From NCBI RefSeq assembly GCF_900129355.1, contig NZ_FQVL01000014.1, positions 1 through 64,000 of the forward strand: a stretch of 64,000 bases of DNA, read 5' to 3'. The position numbers and the translations under genes are program-made. The notes under the pieces were generated by a model, which was given only the letters and a program-made list of their open reading frames with translations, had not been told where the DNA came from and ran no database searches. This stretch comes from Seinonella peptonophila. Its GTDB lineage: Bacteria > Bacillota > Bacilli > Thermoactinomycetales > Thermoactinomycetaceae. Below are positions 45,065-52,249 of this stretch, in pieces; the stretch's first letter is position 1; each line of letters begins with the position of its first letter.

Positions 45065-45111
45065 GAAGGGAGGCAGCTCATCCGCATTTTGTCGAATGAG
45101 CCTTACATATG
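45065..45111 (+). promoter_or_regulatory. ribosome site and hairpin-bridged start of tpx
   Basis: GAAGGGAGG (45065-45073) is 35 nt from ATG 45109. GCTCAT/ATGAGC (45076-45081 with 45096-45101), continued by a CG/CG pair after one mismatch, forms a hairpin. Folding leaves CA plus CTTACAT, 9 nt. The pre-start sequence (CTTACAT) resembles that of the peroxiredoxin gene (CTACAT). Confidence 0.6.
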
Positions 45112-45627
45112 GAAAAACGTCATGGAGCAATTACGTTTAAAGGAAACGCTGTTACTCTATTAGGACCAGAGGTAAAAGTCGGTCAGCAAGCTCCCGATTT
45201 TACTGTTTTAGCAAATGATCTCACACCTGTCTCTTTAGCTGATAGCAAAGGGTCAGTCAGAATTATTAGCGTTGTTCCCTCGCTTGATACTGGCGTTTGT
45301 GATCAGCAAACACGCCGTTTTAATGAGGAAGCTGGGAAATTACCTGATGTAAAAATATTGACAATTAGTGTTGATCTACCTTTTGCCCAGAAACGCTGGT
45401 GTGGGGCTGCTGGAGTAGAACAGGTACAGACACTCTCTGATCATCGTGAGCTCTCTTTTGGGACTGCTTATGGTGTTGCCATTGAAGAGTTAAGACTATT
45501 GGCACGTGCAGTATTTGTAGTCGATCAGAATGATCAAGTTGTCTATGTTGAATATGTTTCAGAGGCAACAGAACATCCAAATTATGAAGCTCCTATTCTG
45601 GCTGCTCAGCAAGCGTTAGGTAAATAA
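45109..45627 (+). CDS. tpx: thiol peroxidase Tpx
   Basis: An atypical 2-Cys peroxiredoxin reducing alkyl hydroperoxides, recycled by thioredoxin, 172 residues. The peroxidatic Cys60 is in [14 protein letters not shown] and the resolving Cys in [13 protein letters not shown] (near 95). The N-terminal [20 protein letters not shown] is typical. ATG 45109 is the only start that fits the family's N-terminus, and it depends on a ribosome site 35 nt upstream across a hairpin. Monocistronic: a strong terminator follows. Confidence 0.95.
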   Translation: MEKRHGAITFKGNAVTLLGPEVKVGQQAPDFTVLANDLTPVSLADSKGSVRIISVVPSLDTGVCDQQTRRFNEEAGKLPDVKILTISVDLPFAQKRWCGAAGVEQVQTLSDHRELSFGTAYGVAIEELRLLARAVFVVDQNDQVVYVEYVSEATEHPNYEAPILAAQQALGK

Positions 45628-45655
45628 TTCGTCAAGTTGACGTGAAGATTAGTTG

Positions 45656-45693
45656 AACCCTAGTACTTCGTTCTTGAGGTACTAGGGTTTTTA
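45656..45693 (+). terminator. terminator after tpx
   Basis: 11-bp perfect stem AACCCTAGTAC/GTACTAGGGTT with a 12-nt loop and TTTTT. Confidence 0.9.
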
Positions 45694-45827
45694 TGTGAAA
45701 ATAGAGGAATGAAGACGCAGAATTAATGGAAAGTTGACGAAAGATCAAAGATGTCGATTTGCATGATGTTCCTATATTGATTAATAGATATGGCTCTTTA
45801 CATAATAAGATGATAGCTTATGAAAGG

Positions 45828-46646
45828 ATGTCGTTTCCTTTGTGGATACATTGGTCGCATGTAAGTAAACAATATGGGCAGCAAGAAGGGCAGAAGTCAC
45901 TGAAACAGATGAAAAAACCTTCTTCATATGGTCTCCTTGATTTTTCTGCTCAGGTTCGCCAAGGAATTACTGTCATCCTAGGACCAGAGGGATCAGGCAA
46001 GTCAACATTACTGAAAGTTACTGCGGCTGTAATGCTTCCCGATGATGGTCGCATCACCTACCGTTTTCAATCTGATCAGCACTATGTATGGTCACGTGGA
46101 AGTGTTATTGCTTCTGGGACTTCTGGCTTGGGTGACTTAAAAGAAAAGATCGGATATGTACCTGACATAGAACATGTGAAACATCATACAACTTGTGAAG
46201 AATCATTAATTCATCTGGCTCAGTTGCATCGTCTTTCCAGACCGCGAGCTCGCGTGAGGAAAATGCTAGCTAAATGGGGTCTTGCTGCATTTCGTAAACG
46301 TCCGCTTGCCGATCTGCCAGTCAGCGAATTAAAACGGTATTTAATTGTCCAAAGTTTGCTTGTACAACCACAATTTTGGATTTTGGATGAGCCAACACGC
46401 GGACTTGACGATTATGGTCGGCAGCTATTAATTCATGAATTAAAGAGTCTTGATCGTAAACGAATTGTCCTTCTATCTACTCAAGATATGGAATTGGCAG
46501 AATGTGCTGATGAAATGATTCTATTAGAATATGGTTCATGTCGCCGGATGGGAAAACGAAATTTGCTGACAGCAAGCGTTTCAGAAGGTACGGTCGCAGC
46601 ATGGTATAAGGCGATGCAGACCTTTACTCGCGCCACAGAACAATAA
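45828..46646 (+). CDS. ABC-type ATPase with a degenerate signature motif
   Basis: An ABC ATP-binding domain protein of about 273 residues, soluble. Walker A GPEGSGKSTLLK and Walker B FWILDEPTRGLDD are intact. The ABC signature LSGGQ is replaced by LPVSELKRY, and the switch region reads LSTQDMELAE, with Gln instead of the usual His. Hydrolysis may therefore be altered. An insertion after Walker A is rich in polar residues. No permease gene adjoins; the next gene is a TcaA-like membrane protein behind a terminator. Start is uncertain: ATG 45810, ATG 45828 and TTG 45840 all have imperfect ribosome sites. A TTGATT-18-CATAAT promoter lies just upstream. Confidence 0.75.
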   Translation: MSFPLWIHWSHVSKQYGQQEGQKSLKQMKKPSSYGLLDFSAQVRQGITVILGPEGSGKSTLLKVTAAVMLPDDGRITYRFQSDQHYVWSRGSVIASGTSGLGDLKEKIGYVPDIEHVKHHTTCEESLIHLAQLHRLSRPRARVRKMLAKWGLAAFRKRPLADLPVSELKRYLIVQSLLVQPQFWILDEPTRGLDDYGRQLLIHELKSLDRKRIVLLSTQDMELAECADEMILLEYGSCRRMGKRNLLTASVSEGTVAAWYKAMQTFTRATEQ

Positions 46647-46673
46647 AGCACGATTTTCACCAATATGATTATC

Positions 46674-46691
46674 TCACCTCTCCACTCGCTC
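46674..46691 (+). repeat. 18-nt exact repeat, copy 2
   Basis: TCACCTCTCCACTCGCTC, identical to 25712-25729. It is again shortly after the 3' end of an ABC ATPase gene. Confidence 0.6.
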
Positions 46692-46709
46692 GTTACTTTC
46701 ATCAATTTG

Positions 46710-46742
46710 ACTCTCACATCATGGATATGTGGGAGTTTTTTG
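46710..46742 (+). terminator. terminator after the ABC ATPase gene
   Basis: 10-bp stem ACTCTCACAT/ATGTGGGAGT (one wobble pair) followed by a run of seven Ts. Confidence 0.85.
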
Positions 46743-46796
46743 TTGATCAGATCAGGGAAGGAGTTAAGGATAAATGAATTGCTTTGGAGGATTGAA

Positions 46797-48242
46797 ATGA
46801 GTGAGGAAAAGAAACAAGACAAACGCTCTCGACTACAACGATTTCTAGAATGGCTAGAAAGAGCAGCAAATAGAATGCGGAAAATGTGGCAACACCCTTT
46901 TACCAAGCAGATGAAAAATTGGATTAGTCAGCATAAAAAAGCGGTTTTAACAACGACTACGATTATTTTGACTATCTTCATTGGACTTTATACGATATCT
47001 ATTTTAAAAGTCGACTCAGATGAAGCCATTACGCAGTTTACGCAGGCTTTAGAACAAGAGGATGTGTCTGGGCTGCAAAAATTGATTGAACCGGATCAAG
47101 CTCGATTCAAATTTAATCAGAAACAGGCGAAAGATTTAATCAAATTTTCGCAACAGGATGAGGACTTCTTTTATGGTTCAGATGGGATTCTTGCACTATT
47201 ACGAAAGGAACAAGGATTAGATGAAAAAAGTGTGACCGCTGATGCTGTTTCAAAGCATCCTTCATCCTTTTTTTATCTGAAGAAAAAAGAAGGGTTTTTA
47301 TGGGATACATATTGTATAGGTGTCAAAACAGGATATATAGAAGTGACAACCAATCTTCCAGGTGTTCAGGTTTGGATTAATCATCAGCCGGTTAAAATCG
47401 TTAGGAATAAAGGGAAATCAGGGCCTTTTTTGCCTGGGATTTACCAAATAAAAGGAAGCAAAAAATTCCCATATACTACCGTTACGACAGAACGGGAAGT
47501 AAATTTATTTCAAGCGGAAAATCGAATAGCAAAAGAGACATTGGCGCTATCGATTGGGACGATTCGCGTTTACTCAGGAATGCCAGATACTGAAATTGTA
47601 ATAAATGGTAAAAAAACAGGACAGACCGTAGGCAACACGATCGTTGATTTTGGTCCAGTCACAGATGATGGATCATTGCGTATAGATGGGGAGCGCTCAT
47701 TTCCTTGGGGAGTGTTAAAAAGCACACCCATTCCAATCAAACCGAATGTCTGGAAGTTTGATTTAACCCCTAATCCTTTTTCAAGTCCTGAGTTAAAAAA
47801 GCCCATGCTTGATTTAATCAATCGCTATGCCAAAGAACGAGTAAAAGCAAAGTTGACCAGTAGTACAAAACCATATACCTCAATTCATTCTAAATTAAAA
47901 GAAAAATATGAAGGTGAGTTTCGTGATCAGAAGCAGTTTCAATCAGGGGATCGGTATCAAGGAGTGGCTGTGAAAACAATTGTAAATCCGTTGAAAGCAA
48001 CGGCTACGATAGAAAACGATGGACAAGTCAAAGTGAAAATACCTGTCCAATTCCACTTTCGTGAACGGGTCTATGGCAACTTTGATCATGGGGATGAGCC
48101 ACTAGAAGATGTTGTCGAAGATGCTTATGTGTGGGTTGTCTATGATGAACAATCAAAAGAGTGGTTGATTACAGACTTAAATTCCATATTATTTTCAGAT
48201 GATCTGTTTCGAGATTCGCATAATCTCATTACAAATTTTTAG
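46797..48242 (+). CDS. TcaA-like membrane-anchored protein
   Basis: About 481 residues. A basic cytoplasmic head of about 60 residues and one membrane segment (AVLTTTTIILTIFIGLYTISIL) are followed by an extracytoplasmic part resembling TcaA/YvbJ proteins: DEAITQFTQALEQEDVSGLQKLI, then repeated small beta domains (GVQVWINHQPV; DTEIVINGKKTGQTV), and a C-terminal NTF2-like region ending WLITDLNSILF. TcaA-type proteins sense or affect wall-active agents in other Firmicutes. The N-terminal zinc ribbon common in the family is absent. GGAGG 6 nt before ATG 46797 fixes the start. Confidence 0.75.
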   Translation: MSEEKKQDKRSRLQRFLEWLERAANRMRKMWQHPFTKQMKNWISQHKKAVLTTTTIILTIFIGLYTISILKVDSDEAITQFTQALEQEDVSGLQKLIEPDQARFKFNQKQAKDLIKFSQQDEDFFYGSDGILALLRKEQGLDEKSVTADAVSKHPSSFFYLKKKEGFLWDTYCIGVKTGYIEVTTNLPGVQVWINHQPVKIVRNKGKSGPFLPGIYQIKGSKKFPYTTVTTEREVNLFQAENRIAKETLALSIGTIRVYSGMPDTEIVINGKKTGQTVGNTIVDFGPVTDDGSLRIDGERSFPWGVLKSTPIPIKPNVWKFDLTPNPFSSPELKKPMLDLINRYAKERVKAKLTSSTKPYTSIHSKLKEKYEGEFRDQKQFQSGDRYQGVAVKTIVNPLKATATIENDGQVKVKIPVQFHFRERVYGNFDHGDEPLEDVVEDAYVWVVYDEQSKEWLITDLNSILFSDDLFRDSHNLITNF

Positions 48243-48254
48243 CTAAATAGACTT

Positions 48255-48276
48255 GGGGCGTAAAAAATTGCGCCCC
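48255..48276. terminator. GC hairpin between convergent genes
   Basis: GGGGCG/CGCCCC stem with a 10-nt loop, between the TcaA-like and AsbF-like genes. No clear T-run follows. Confidence 0.4.
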
Positions 48277-49119
48277 TTAGATGATGTCCTGGATTGTTTG
48301 GCTTTTAAGGCAGCTATTCAGATAATTGACTTCCTCTTTTAAAAATTGCAAACGAGCATTACCAAACCATTCAAGTGTAACTGTACGGTTATAACTTCTA
48401 CGCCCTAAGTATTCAATTAAAGGTTTTATCTCTACAACTCCCTGCTTTAAAGAAGCTAGCTCATGTACATTTCCATTGGGATGAAACACATTCGTTGGTC
48501 GAAATTGATCTGTCTTTTTGCGTGCATTTTTTAGATGAACATGTTTAACATAGGGATACCAATTTTGGAGACATACGAGAGGATCAACGCCGAGTTCCCA
48601 TACATGGAAGGCATCAAAGTTAAGTCCTACATGTGTCCAATTCCGTTTATCGATATTTTTGAGAAGCAGTTCAACCCCTCTGATATCATCTAGTAAAGTT
48701 TGTGGATGAACTTCAAAGACTACATCGATTTGCGCTTCTTGCGCAAGCTGGTTCAGTATATCTATTCGGTCTAACCATTGTGTTTGAATGGTGGTGGTGC
48801 TGTCTCGATAGGAAAGATTGCCTGAGAATAAACGAAGTGTGGATATTTTTAATATATGACTGAGGTGAAATTTTGCTTGAAGCGATTCCTTCCAATTGTA
48901 AGAATCCGATGAAAAATTGGTGAGGTCTAAATATGCACCTAAAACATACATATGTAAATCCGTCTGTTTGGCTAATTGGATCAGTTCATCCTGATGTCTA
49001 TTTAAATGTGGCTCCCATAATTCTAGTCCTTGAAACCCACAGTTTCTAGCAATTCTGACCAAATCGTTTGGTGAATACATGTGATAACGAAAAGTGACTG
49101 TAGCCATAAGCCATTTCAC
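48277..49119 (-). CDS. xylose-isomerase-like TIM-barrel protein resembling AsbF
   Basis: About 280 residues, AP-endonuclease/xylose-isomerase-like TIM barrel. The pattern follows 3-dehydroshikimate dehydratase AsbF closely: VTFRYHMYSPNDLVRIARN, GFQGLELWEPH, VVFEVHPQTLLDD, LNFDAFHVWELGVDPL, VKHVHLKN and VTLEWFG. Metal-ligand residues (Glu in FEVHP, Asp in NFDAFH, His in HVHLKN, Glu in LEWFG) are in place. AsbF makes 3,4-dihydroxybenzoate for petrobactin, but no other asb gene is near. A role in catechol or quinate metabolism is inferred. GTG 49119 has AGAGGTG 6 nt upstream. Confidence 0.72.
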   Translation of the reverse strand: MKWLMATVTFRYHMYSPNDLVRIARNCGFQGLELWEPHLNRHQDELIQLAKQTDLHMYVLGAYLDLTNFSSDSYNWKESLQAKFHLSHILKISTLRLFSGNLSYRDSTTTIQTQWLDRIDILNQLAQEAQIDVVFEVHPQTLLDDIRGVELLLKNIDKRNWTHVGLNFDAFHVWELGVDPLVCLQNWYPYVKHVHLKNARKKTDQFRPTNVFHPNGNVHELASLKQGVVEIKPLIEYLGRRSYNRTVTLEWFGNARLQFLKEEVNYLNSCLKSQTIQDII

Positions 49120-49213
49120 GAGTTGCACCTCTTTCTATTTGTATAAACATTATTATAACATTCTATAAATAAAAGACTTATAATATATAAAATATAAATG
49201 TTAATTTAATATA

Positions 49214-49245
49214 AAAAACGCCTGATATTGAAAACAGGCGTTTTT
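49214..49245. terminator. intrinsic terminator hairpin
   Basis: 11-bp perfect stem AAAAACGCCTG/CAGGCGTTTTT with a 10-nt loop. Usable in both directions. Confidence 0.85.
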
Positions 49246-49450
49246 ATGCAAGTTGAATAAGGAATTGGATGAACAAACTGTTCATAGTAACAATAGATGT
49301 AACACAATAAATGGATTTTCCCACCAGTTATAGCAGATTTCAGGTAGATTATACCAGGAACTGATCATAAAATATCTTTCAATTTAGATAGTTGATCAAC
49401 ATAATTGAACACGCATACATAGGTCATCAGTCGATGGTGATGTACATGTG

Positions 49451-49486
49451 AAAAACCGAGATAGTTATTTCTATATCTCGGTTTTT
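49451..49486. terminator. intrinsic terminator hairpin
   Basis: 13-bp perfect stem AAAAACCGAGATA/TATCTCGGTTTTT with a 10-nt loop. No gene ends just upstream on the plus strand. Confidence 0.85.
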
Positions 49487-49588
49487 GTTGTTTTGCATTT
49501 CACATAATGTGAATAATGAATTGAATGTCATTGAATGGAGGAGATAGAACTAGATGAGAAGTTTAAAGAAGCCAATGAATATTTTTCG

Positions 49589-49626
49589 CACAATACCTTG
49601 ACAGAAATAGTATTGTGTAATAGATT
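49589..49626 (+). promoter_or_regulatory. padR promoter with overlapping operator
   Basis: TTGACA (49598-49603), 17-nt spacer, TAGATT (49621-49626). An 8-bp inverted repeat CACAATAC/GTATTGTG (49589-49596 and 49610-49617) brackets the -35 element, as expected for PadR autorepression. Confidence 0.7.
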
Positions 49627-49648
49627 ATATATCGAGAGGTGAGTATAT

Positions 49649-49999
49649 ATGGCAGGGAAAATTTCGACTGATCTCATTCGAGGTCATACGAGCACAATCA
49701 TTTTAAATGTACTTCGACAAGGTGATAGCTACGGATATGCAATCTATAAACAGATCATCGCGCTCAGTGACAATCAATATGAGCTGAAAGAAGCAACTTT
49801 GTATACAGCTTTTCGACGGCTAGAGAAAGAAGGCTATATTCTGTCTTATTGGGGTGATGAGACGACAGGTAGTCGACGCAAGTACTATCGAATCACAGAA
49901 GCAGGTAGTCAATTTTATGAACAAAGTCAAAAGGATTGGGCGTTCGCTAAGAATATCTTAGATAAACTGATTAATGGGGGATTGAATCATGATGAATAA
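49649..49999 (+). CDS. PadR-family transcriptional regulator
   Basis: A 116-residue winged-helix repressor. TSTIILNVLRQGDSYGYAIYKQI, KEATLYTAFRRLEKEGYILSYW and RRKYYRITEAG are typical PadR segments; the PadR dimerisation helix is short (s-PadR type). GAGAGGTGAG precedes ATG. It overlaps the downstream membrane-protein gene by 11 bases, a layout usual for PadR with its regulated DUF1700-like partner. An operator-like repeat overlaps its promoter. Confidence 0.92.
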   Translation: MAGKISTDLIRGHTSTIILNVLRQGDSYGYAIYKQIIALSDNQYELKEATLYTAFRRLEKEGYILSYWGDETTGSRRKYYRITEAGSQFYEQSQKDWAFAKNILDKLINGGLNHDE

Positions 50000-50651
50000 T
50001 TCATCTGTAGATAAAAAGGTAAAAGAGCGGATAAACGAGTTGTTTGCTGGAGTTGGATCCAGTCAAGCATTATTTGAGTTAAAAGAAGAGTTGAGCACTA
50101 ATATCAAAGAGAAGGTTGCTGATTTTCAATCGCGTGGAATGGATGAACAGCAATCGTTGCAAGAGGCGATGATTTCGCTGGGGGATCTGAGTGAATTAGT
50201 GGAAGAGATGCGTCAGCTCGGGCAAAATCAGGCGAAGCAGAAAGTCTACTCGACGAGGGCGGCACAGATTTCGACGATTGGAATTGTTGTGGGTGTTTTG
50301 TTGATCCTATTTGGAGGGTTGGTCTGCACGATGTTGTTTTTCCAAACTTCTGAAACAATTAGTGCAGTGGGGCCGTTAATTTTTGTGGTGTTGGGTGGAG
50401 CGATCACAACGTATAGCGTGCTGACTCGGGAAACGAAGAAGTGTTATGGTATGAATAAAATTCGAGCAACGATATATGCTGCGGCAGTTGGAACAGGTCT
50501 GTTTGGATTTTTTGTATCCATTATGACATATGCTGGTATGGGTAAAATCTACACAGCCATCGCCCCATTTATGGTGTTTTTTATGATCAGTGTAGGAGTC
50601 ATTCTTTATCTTATACTAACGGAAGTAGACCGAAAGAAAGAAAATTCATAG
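49989..50651 (+). CDS. permease-prefix-domain membrane protein
   Basis: About 220 residues. The N-terminal cytoplasmic helical domain (INELFAGVGSSQALFELKEELSTNIKEKVADFQSRGMDEQQSLQEAMISLGDLSELVEEM, split by short loops) is the DUF1700/permease-prefix type that commonly pairs with PadR. Four transmembrane segments follow (ISTIGIVVGVLLILFGG onwards). Overlapping padR, it is almost certainly co-expressed with it. The operon seems to continue with the next membrane gene. GGGGG lies 8 nt before the first ATG. Confidence 0.82.
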   Translation: MMNNSSVDKKVKERINELFAGVGSSQALFELKEELSTNIKEKVADFQSRGMDEQQSLQEAMISLGDLSELVEEMRQLGQNQAKQKVYSTRAAQISTIGIVVGVLLILFGGLVCTMLFFQTSETISAVGPLIFVVLGGAITTYSVLTRETKKCYGMNKIRATIYAAAVGTGLFGFFVSIMTYAGMGKIYTAIAPFMVFFMISVGVILYLILTEVDRKKENS

Positions 50652-50703
50652 CATAGTTCTTTGTTATGTCAAGAAGCTTAACTACAGCAGAGGAGGACAT
50701 CTG

Positions 50704-51333
50704 ATGATAGTTGAATTATTGATCCAGGTGGGGCCCATAGTAGTAGTGCTTCTCCTCATCATTTGGCTCATTGGCTGGCTTGGTAGCAAAAGATCAAAGA
50801 AATTGAGTATGGCTGCTAAAAATGGTTGGTTGATTAGTCACATTTTCTTTTTCATTATTTATTTCAGCGGATTATTCGCTACTTTGCTACTGACTATTGG
50901 TAGTACGTATACGACTGATCCGATACTTATGCACACAACGCATTTATATGCAAAATATTCCGATTGGTTTTTGATTATTCCTGGTGCATTTGGCTGCATT
51001 ATCACTGGAGTGTGGTTAGCTGTACGAACACATTGGGGACTGATGAACTATTACTGGGTAATCGCAAAAACAGTAGGGAATGTGCTTTCCATTGCTTTTG
51101 GTAGCTATTGGATGCGTGTTTGGTATGGAAAAACCATAGAATTCACGAAAAATGGTCATTTTGACTTCTTCCATAATGCGGTATATTTGGAGAGTCGTCA
51201 AGGGCTCATCTACGGAAGCATTGGTGCGATTCTCTTTCTTGGCTATTTAGTGGCTATTTCTAAATTTAAGCCTTGGGGTAAACGAAAGAAACAGAAGCAA
51301 ATACCCACTGCTGTTAAACCAATAATGAAATAG
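50704..51333 (+). CDS. hypothetical integral membrane protein, 209 aa
   Basis: Unrecognised. About four to five transmembrane segments: LLIQVGPIVVVLLLIIWLIGWL, ISHIFFFIIYFSGLFATLLL, WFLIIPGAFGCIITGVWLAV and GLIYGSIGAILFLGYLVAIS. A basic C-terminal tail follows. GGAGG 7 nt before ATG. It lies 53 bases after the permease-prefix gene and is probably in the padR operon. It resembles generic DUF2269-type small membrane proteins, but I cannot assign it. Confidence 0.65.
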   Translation: MIVELLIQVGPIVVVLLLIIWLIGWLGSKRSKKLSMAAKNGWLISHIFFFIIYFSGLFATLLLTIGSTYTTDPILMHTTHLYAKYSDWFLIIPGAFGCIITGVWLAVRTHWGLMNYYWVIAKTVGNVLSIAFGSYWMRVWYGKTIEFTKNGHFDFFHNAVYLESRQGLIYGSIGAILFLGYLVAISKFKPWGKRKKQKQIPTAVKPIMK

Positions 51334-51379
51334 TCGTCTAAAATGGGTTAAATGAATAAGAAAAAGCTGAAGTTGCTAG

Positions 51380-51582
51380 GGAGCAAGGGGCAAAACAGAC
51401 GGAAAATTACTTTTCTTTGATGCTATCCCATGTCAGGAAGATTTACAAATAATAAAGAATGGATCGTATTTGCAGGAAATGAAAGTGGGACTGGGGCAAA
51501 AACAGCGGTTGGTTATGGACAATTTGAAGTAGTCGGTTGTTATATAAAACAACGCCTTGATTCGACTCAAGACGTTGTTTTT
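51380..51582 (+). pseudogene. cmr6: remnant of CRISPR type III-B protein Cmr6
   Basis: Two pieces in different frames keep the hallmarks of Cmr6. 51380-51430 reads GARGKTDGKLLFFDAIP, matching the Cmr6 GKVxFFDAYP segment. After a frameshift and an apparent loss of the region in between, 51430 onward reads NNKEWIVFAGNESGTGAKTAVGYGQF, the RAMP glycine-rich loop (GxGAKTAxGYGxF) at the C-terminus. A terminator hairpin (51546-51582) follows, as at the end of an operon. No other cmr gene or CRISPR array is visible. Only about 60 residues of the usual 250 or more remain. Confidence 0.6.
51546..51582 (+). terminator. terminator after the cmr6 remnant
   Basis: Stem AAAACAACG/CGTTGTTTT, one mismatch, then CTTG/CAAG, with an 8-nt loop. 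T-rich end. Confidence 0.7.
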
Positions 51583-51752
51583 GAAATCCATTTGTATTGA
51601 GAATGACTGTAAGCCAAATGTTTGGATCTAATTTAGCATTTAGTTGGAATCTGAATAACAAGAACGAACACCGTTCATTACTTCTAAAGCGAGATCGGAT
51701 ATAATTGGATATAGATGGTATGTACTCGGATGAAAGTAAATGAAGGAAGAAA

Positions 51753-51863
51753 ATGAAAAAGAAATTATCAATCGGGATTAGTGATTTTAAGATGATTAGA
51801 ACAAGCGACTATTATTATGTGGATAAAAGTTTAAAGAAATTATCGATAAATGAAAGATTGTAG
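51753..51863 (+). pseudogene. 5' fragment of an AAA-ATPase-like (PF09820-type) gene
   Basis: 36 codons after a good AAGGAAG ribosome site: KKKLSIGISDFKMIRTSDYYYVDKSL, the hallmark N-terminus of the AAA-ATPase-like/DUF1703 family (consensus about LPIGISDFKxIxxxxYYYVDKTxFI). The frame then degenerates and stops. The rest of this normally 500-residue-plus gene is missing. It overlaps the 3' end of the LysR remnant on the other strand by 24 bases. Confidence 0.6.
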
Positions 51864-52133
51864 GAAAAAATCTCGAAATGTATTTGCAGCTTGTGATAGA
51901 TATCGTTCTTTTAGCCATGACAATTGATAAGTACGTTGACAGATTGGTTGTTTAATATGCAGTAGATGAAATAAATTACCTTTACGATCAAATAATGGTA
52001 CACCTATATCTCTCTCCAAGCGCGCAATTGTTTTGCTGAGAGCTGGTTGTGCAATCCGAAGATCTTTCGCTGCCTTCGTCATGTGCTCCATTCTTGCGAC
52101 CCTTTGGAAATATTGAAGTTGTAATAATTCCAA
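51840..52133 (-). pseudogene. LysR-type regulator with a large in-frame internal deletion
   Basis: The first 50 residues are a complete LysR winged helix (LQYFQRVARMEHMTKAAKDLRIAQPALSKTIARLERDIGVPLFDRKGN). They join directly to what looks like the last 40 residues of the same kind of protein (LLHIKQPICQRTYQLSWLKERYLSQAANTFRDFF). About 200 residues of effector domain are absent, and the frame is kept. TTG start with AAGGA 10 nt upstream. It could be a dead gene or a small DNA-binding protein. It is divergent from the SgcJ-like gene, with an inverted repeat between them. Confidence 0.65.
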
Positions 52134-52163
52134 AGTTGTTGCATCCTTATATACTAAAAGGAA

Positions 52164-52201
52164 TATAGATATATACAAATATATATTTTTATATATCTAT
52201 A
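52164..52201. promoter_or_regulatory. inverted repeat between lysR remnant and SgcJ-like gene
   Basis: Perfect 12-bp arms TATAGATATATA/TATATATCTATA separated by 14 nt, in the divergent promoter region. This is where a LysR operator would be expected. Confidence 0.5.
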
Positions 52202-52249
52202 ATCAAATGTATGATGGATATGAATAGAATCAAAGGAGAGAAATGATCG

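Larger units (their letters stand above)
49120..49588. other. intergenic region with two orphan terminators
   Basis: No supported gene. Two intrinsic terminators lie at 49214-49245 and 49451-49486, with about 200 bases between them, so a short untranslated transcript could end at the second. A 13-codon frame at about 49269 (AAGGA then ATG) is the only translatable element seen. The rest is AT-rich. Confidence 0.5.

Noticed and set aside
51380..52201. CRISPR array expected next to the Cmr remnant
   Set aside because: No regularly spaced direct repeats were found here or elsewhere in the window.
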